Shown in pieces: positions 4,969 to 6,114 of a DNA stretch of 6,114 nt. Each line of letters opens with the position of its first letter. The first letter of the stretch is position 1. The notes under the pieces are model-generated. The model searched no databases. It worked only from the letters and a program-made list of their open reading frames with translations, and was not told the origin of the DNA. A program made the position numbers and the translations under genes. Source of the DNA: Alcanivorax sp. Lineage in GTDB: Bacteria > Pseudomonadota > Gammaproteobacteria > Pseudomonadales > Alcanivoracaceae. The stretch is taken from positions 1 through 6,114 of the forward strand of contig SLJS01000314.1 of the NCBI GenBank assembly GCA_007135015.1, in the 5' to 3' direction.

Positions 4969-6114
4969 ATGAAAAATCCCCTGATGATCCTGTTCTCCTT
5001 CTTCCTTGTTGTGGTGTTTCCCATCCAGGCGACGGCGGAGGTGGAGCTTACCGAGCGCGAGCGCGAGGAACTGCTGCGGCTGGCCCCGGATGTCGAGATC
5101 ACCGGGGAACTGATCGAGAAACTGCGCGCGGTGGTCTACGACCGTTCCCTGAGCGTGGAAGAGCGCATCCAGGCTGTGCAGCGGATCACCGACTTCAATC
5201 CGCAGGAGCCCATTGAGCGCACCGTCTGCGTCTGGGACATCGCGGGCCGTTCCGGGCCCATCTTCCAGGCCGCCCGGGACCAGCAATCGGAGCTGCTCGA
5301 ATACGGCGCGGACGTCACCATGGAGGCCTATACCAACGAGGGCGTAATGGTGGAGGACCTGCAGTCCGGCCGCTGTGATGCCGCACTGATGACGGGGTTG
5401 CGCGGGCGTATCTTCAACAAGTACGCCGGCACCATCGACGCCGTGGGCGCCGTGCCCGATGAGCAGCACATGCGCACCCTGATGCGCGTGGTCACCGACC
5501 CCAGGCAGCGGGAGCTGATGGAAGACGGCAATTATGTGGTGATGGGCATCGCCCCCGCCGGCGCCGCCTACATCTTTGTCAACGACAGGGAGATCAACAG
5601 CCTCGCGCGGGCCGCGGGCAAGCGGGTGGCGGTGCTCGACTATGACGAGACCCAGGCGGAAATGGTCGCCCAGATCGGTGCCACGCCGGTACCCTCGGAT
5701 ATCTCCTCGGCCCCGAACCGCTTCAACAATAATGTGGTGGATGTACTGGCCGCGCCCCTGGCCGCCTATGAGGTCATGGAGCTGTACCGGGGCATGACGC
5801 CCGACGGCGGCATCATCAACTACCCCCTGGCGCAGATCACCATGCAGCTGATCGGGCGCAAGGAGAAATTCCCCACCGAGATCGCCCAGCTGGTGCGCGA
5901 GTCCTTCTACGAGAATTACGAGGAAATCCGCGAGCAGGTCAGGCGCGAGGAGGAACGGGTGCCCGAGCGCTGGTGGGTGGAAATCCCGGAGGAGGACCAG
6001 CAGGAGTACGAAGTGATGATGCAGGATGCGCGCATACAGCTGCGCGAGGACGGCTACTATCACCCGGAAATGCTGCGCCTGCAGCGCCGTATCCGCTGCC
6101 AGATCAACCCCGAC
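4969..6114 (+). CDS. Exported putative solute-binding protein, AdeT1/2-like (partial, C-terminus cut)
   Basis: The visible 382 residues begin with a signal peptide: K2, a hydrophobic core at 5-19, and a likely signal peptidase I site after ATA (21-23), so the mature protein is periplasmic. A lysine-poor acidic helical segment (about 24-80) precedes a binding-protein-like domain. Family-type stretches, as I recall them, are CVWDIAGRSGPIFQAA (87-102), SGRCDAALMTGLRGRIFNKY (133-152), AAYIFVND (199-206) and GKRVAVLDYDETQAEMV (217-233). These match proteins annotated as putative solute-binding or AdeT1/AdeT2, distantly related to TRAP DctP receptors. AdeT proteins in Acinetobacter were once described as aminoglycoside efflux components, which this fold does not support. 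C87 and C136 could form a disulfide. The ligand is unknown. The ATG at 4969 is the first start after an in-frame TAG (4960-4962), and it lacks a clear Shine-Dalgarno sequence. No transporter membrane gene is visible beside it. Confidence 0.8.
   Translation, partial: MKNPLMILFSFFLVVVFPIQATAEVELTEREREELLRLAPDVEITGELIEKLRAVVYDRSLSVEERIQAVQRITDFNPQEPIERTVCVWDIAGRSGPIFQAARDQQSELLEYGADVTMEAYTNEGVMVEDLQSGRCDAALMTGLRGRIFNKYAGTIDAVGAVPDEQHMRTLMRVVTDPRQRELMEDGNYVVMGIAPAGAAYIFVNDREINSLARAAGKRVAVLDYDETQAEMVAQIGATPVPSDISSAPNRFNNNVVDVLAAPLAAYEVMELYRGMTPDGGIINYPLAQITMQLIGRKEKFPTEIAQLVRESFYENYEEIREQVRREEERVPERWWVEIPEEDQQEYEVMMQDARIQLREDGYYHPEMLRLQRRIRCQINPD

Noticed and set aside
4786..6063. A 425-codon open frame on the minus strand opposite the exported binding protein
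   Set aside because: It is antisense to a gene with a signal peptide and family motifs. Its translation is rich in His, Gly and Asp without recognisable domains, as expected for a shadow frame in GC-rich DNA.

Overview
The window comes from a GC-rich chromosome of a gammaproteobacterium. The clearest clue is gene order: gyrA, an MTA/SAH deaminase gene, ubiG, an HAD phosphatase of the MupP type and a YciK-type dehydrogenase. From memory this matches the Pseudomonas aeruginosa stretch PA3168-PA3173, except that mtnA is absent here. The protein sequences also fit Gammaproteobacteria. Genus cannot be fixed from the window.

Layout: positions 1-799 (minus strand) hold the N-terminal 266 codons of gyrA, running off the left edge. 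Positions 800-1286 are a 487-bp non-coding divergent region. It carries probable promoters for both sides and an 80-bp inverted pair of REP-like units (1144-1223), the most unusual structure in the window. Positions 1287-4852 (plus strand) form a tight four-gene run: mtaD, ubiG, mupP, yciK. The last three are joined by 1-nt and 4-nt overlaps. A 70-nt mtaD-ubiG gap holds a hairpin and a possible 21-codon upstream ORF whose stop overlaps the ubiG start. After a 116-bp gap, positions 4969-6114 encode the first 382 residues of an exported solute-binding-like protein of the AdeT1/2 type, cut by the right edge.

Functionally, the operon joins metabolite housekeeping. UbiG performs two SAM-dependent O-methylations in ubiquinone synthesis and releases S-adenosylhomocysteine. 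MtaD can deaminate SAH and methylthioadenosine, so it may relieve product inhibition. MupP dephosphorylates MurNAc-6-phosphate in cell-wall recycling. YciK is a short-chain dehydrogenase of unknown substrate. I found no phage, CRISPR, tRNA, rRNA or transposase gene. The content is mostly ordinary core genome; I see no convincing undescribed system. The REP-like doublet, the putative ubiG leader ORF and the poorly understood exported binding protein are the items most worth checking.
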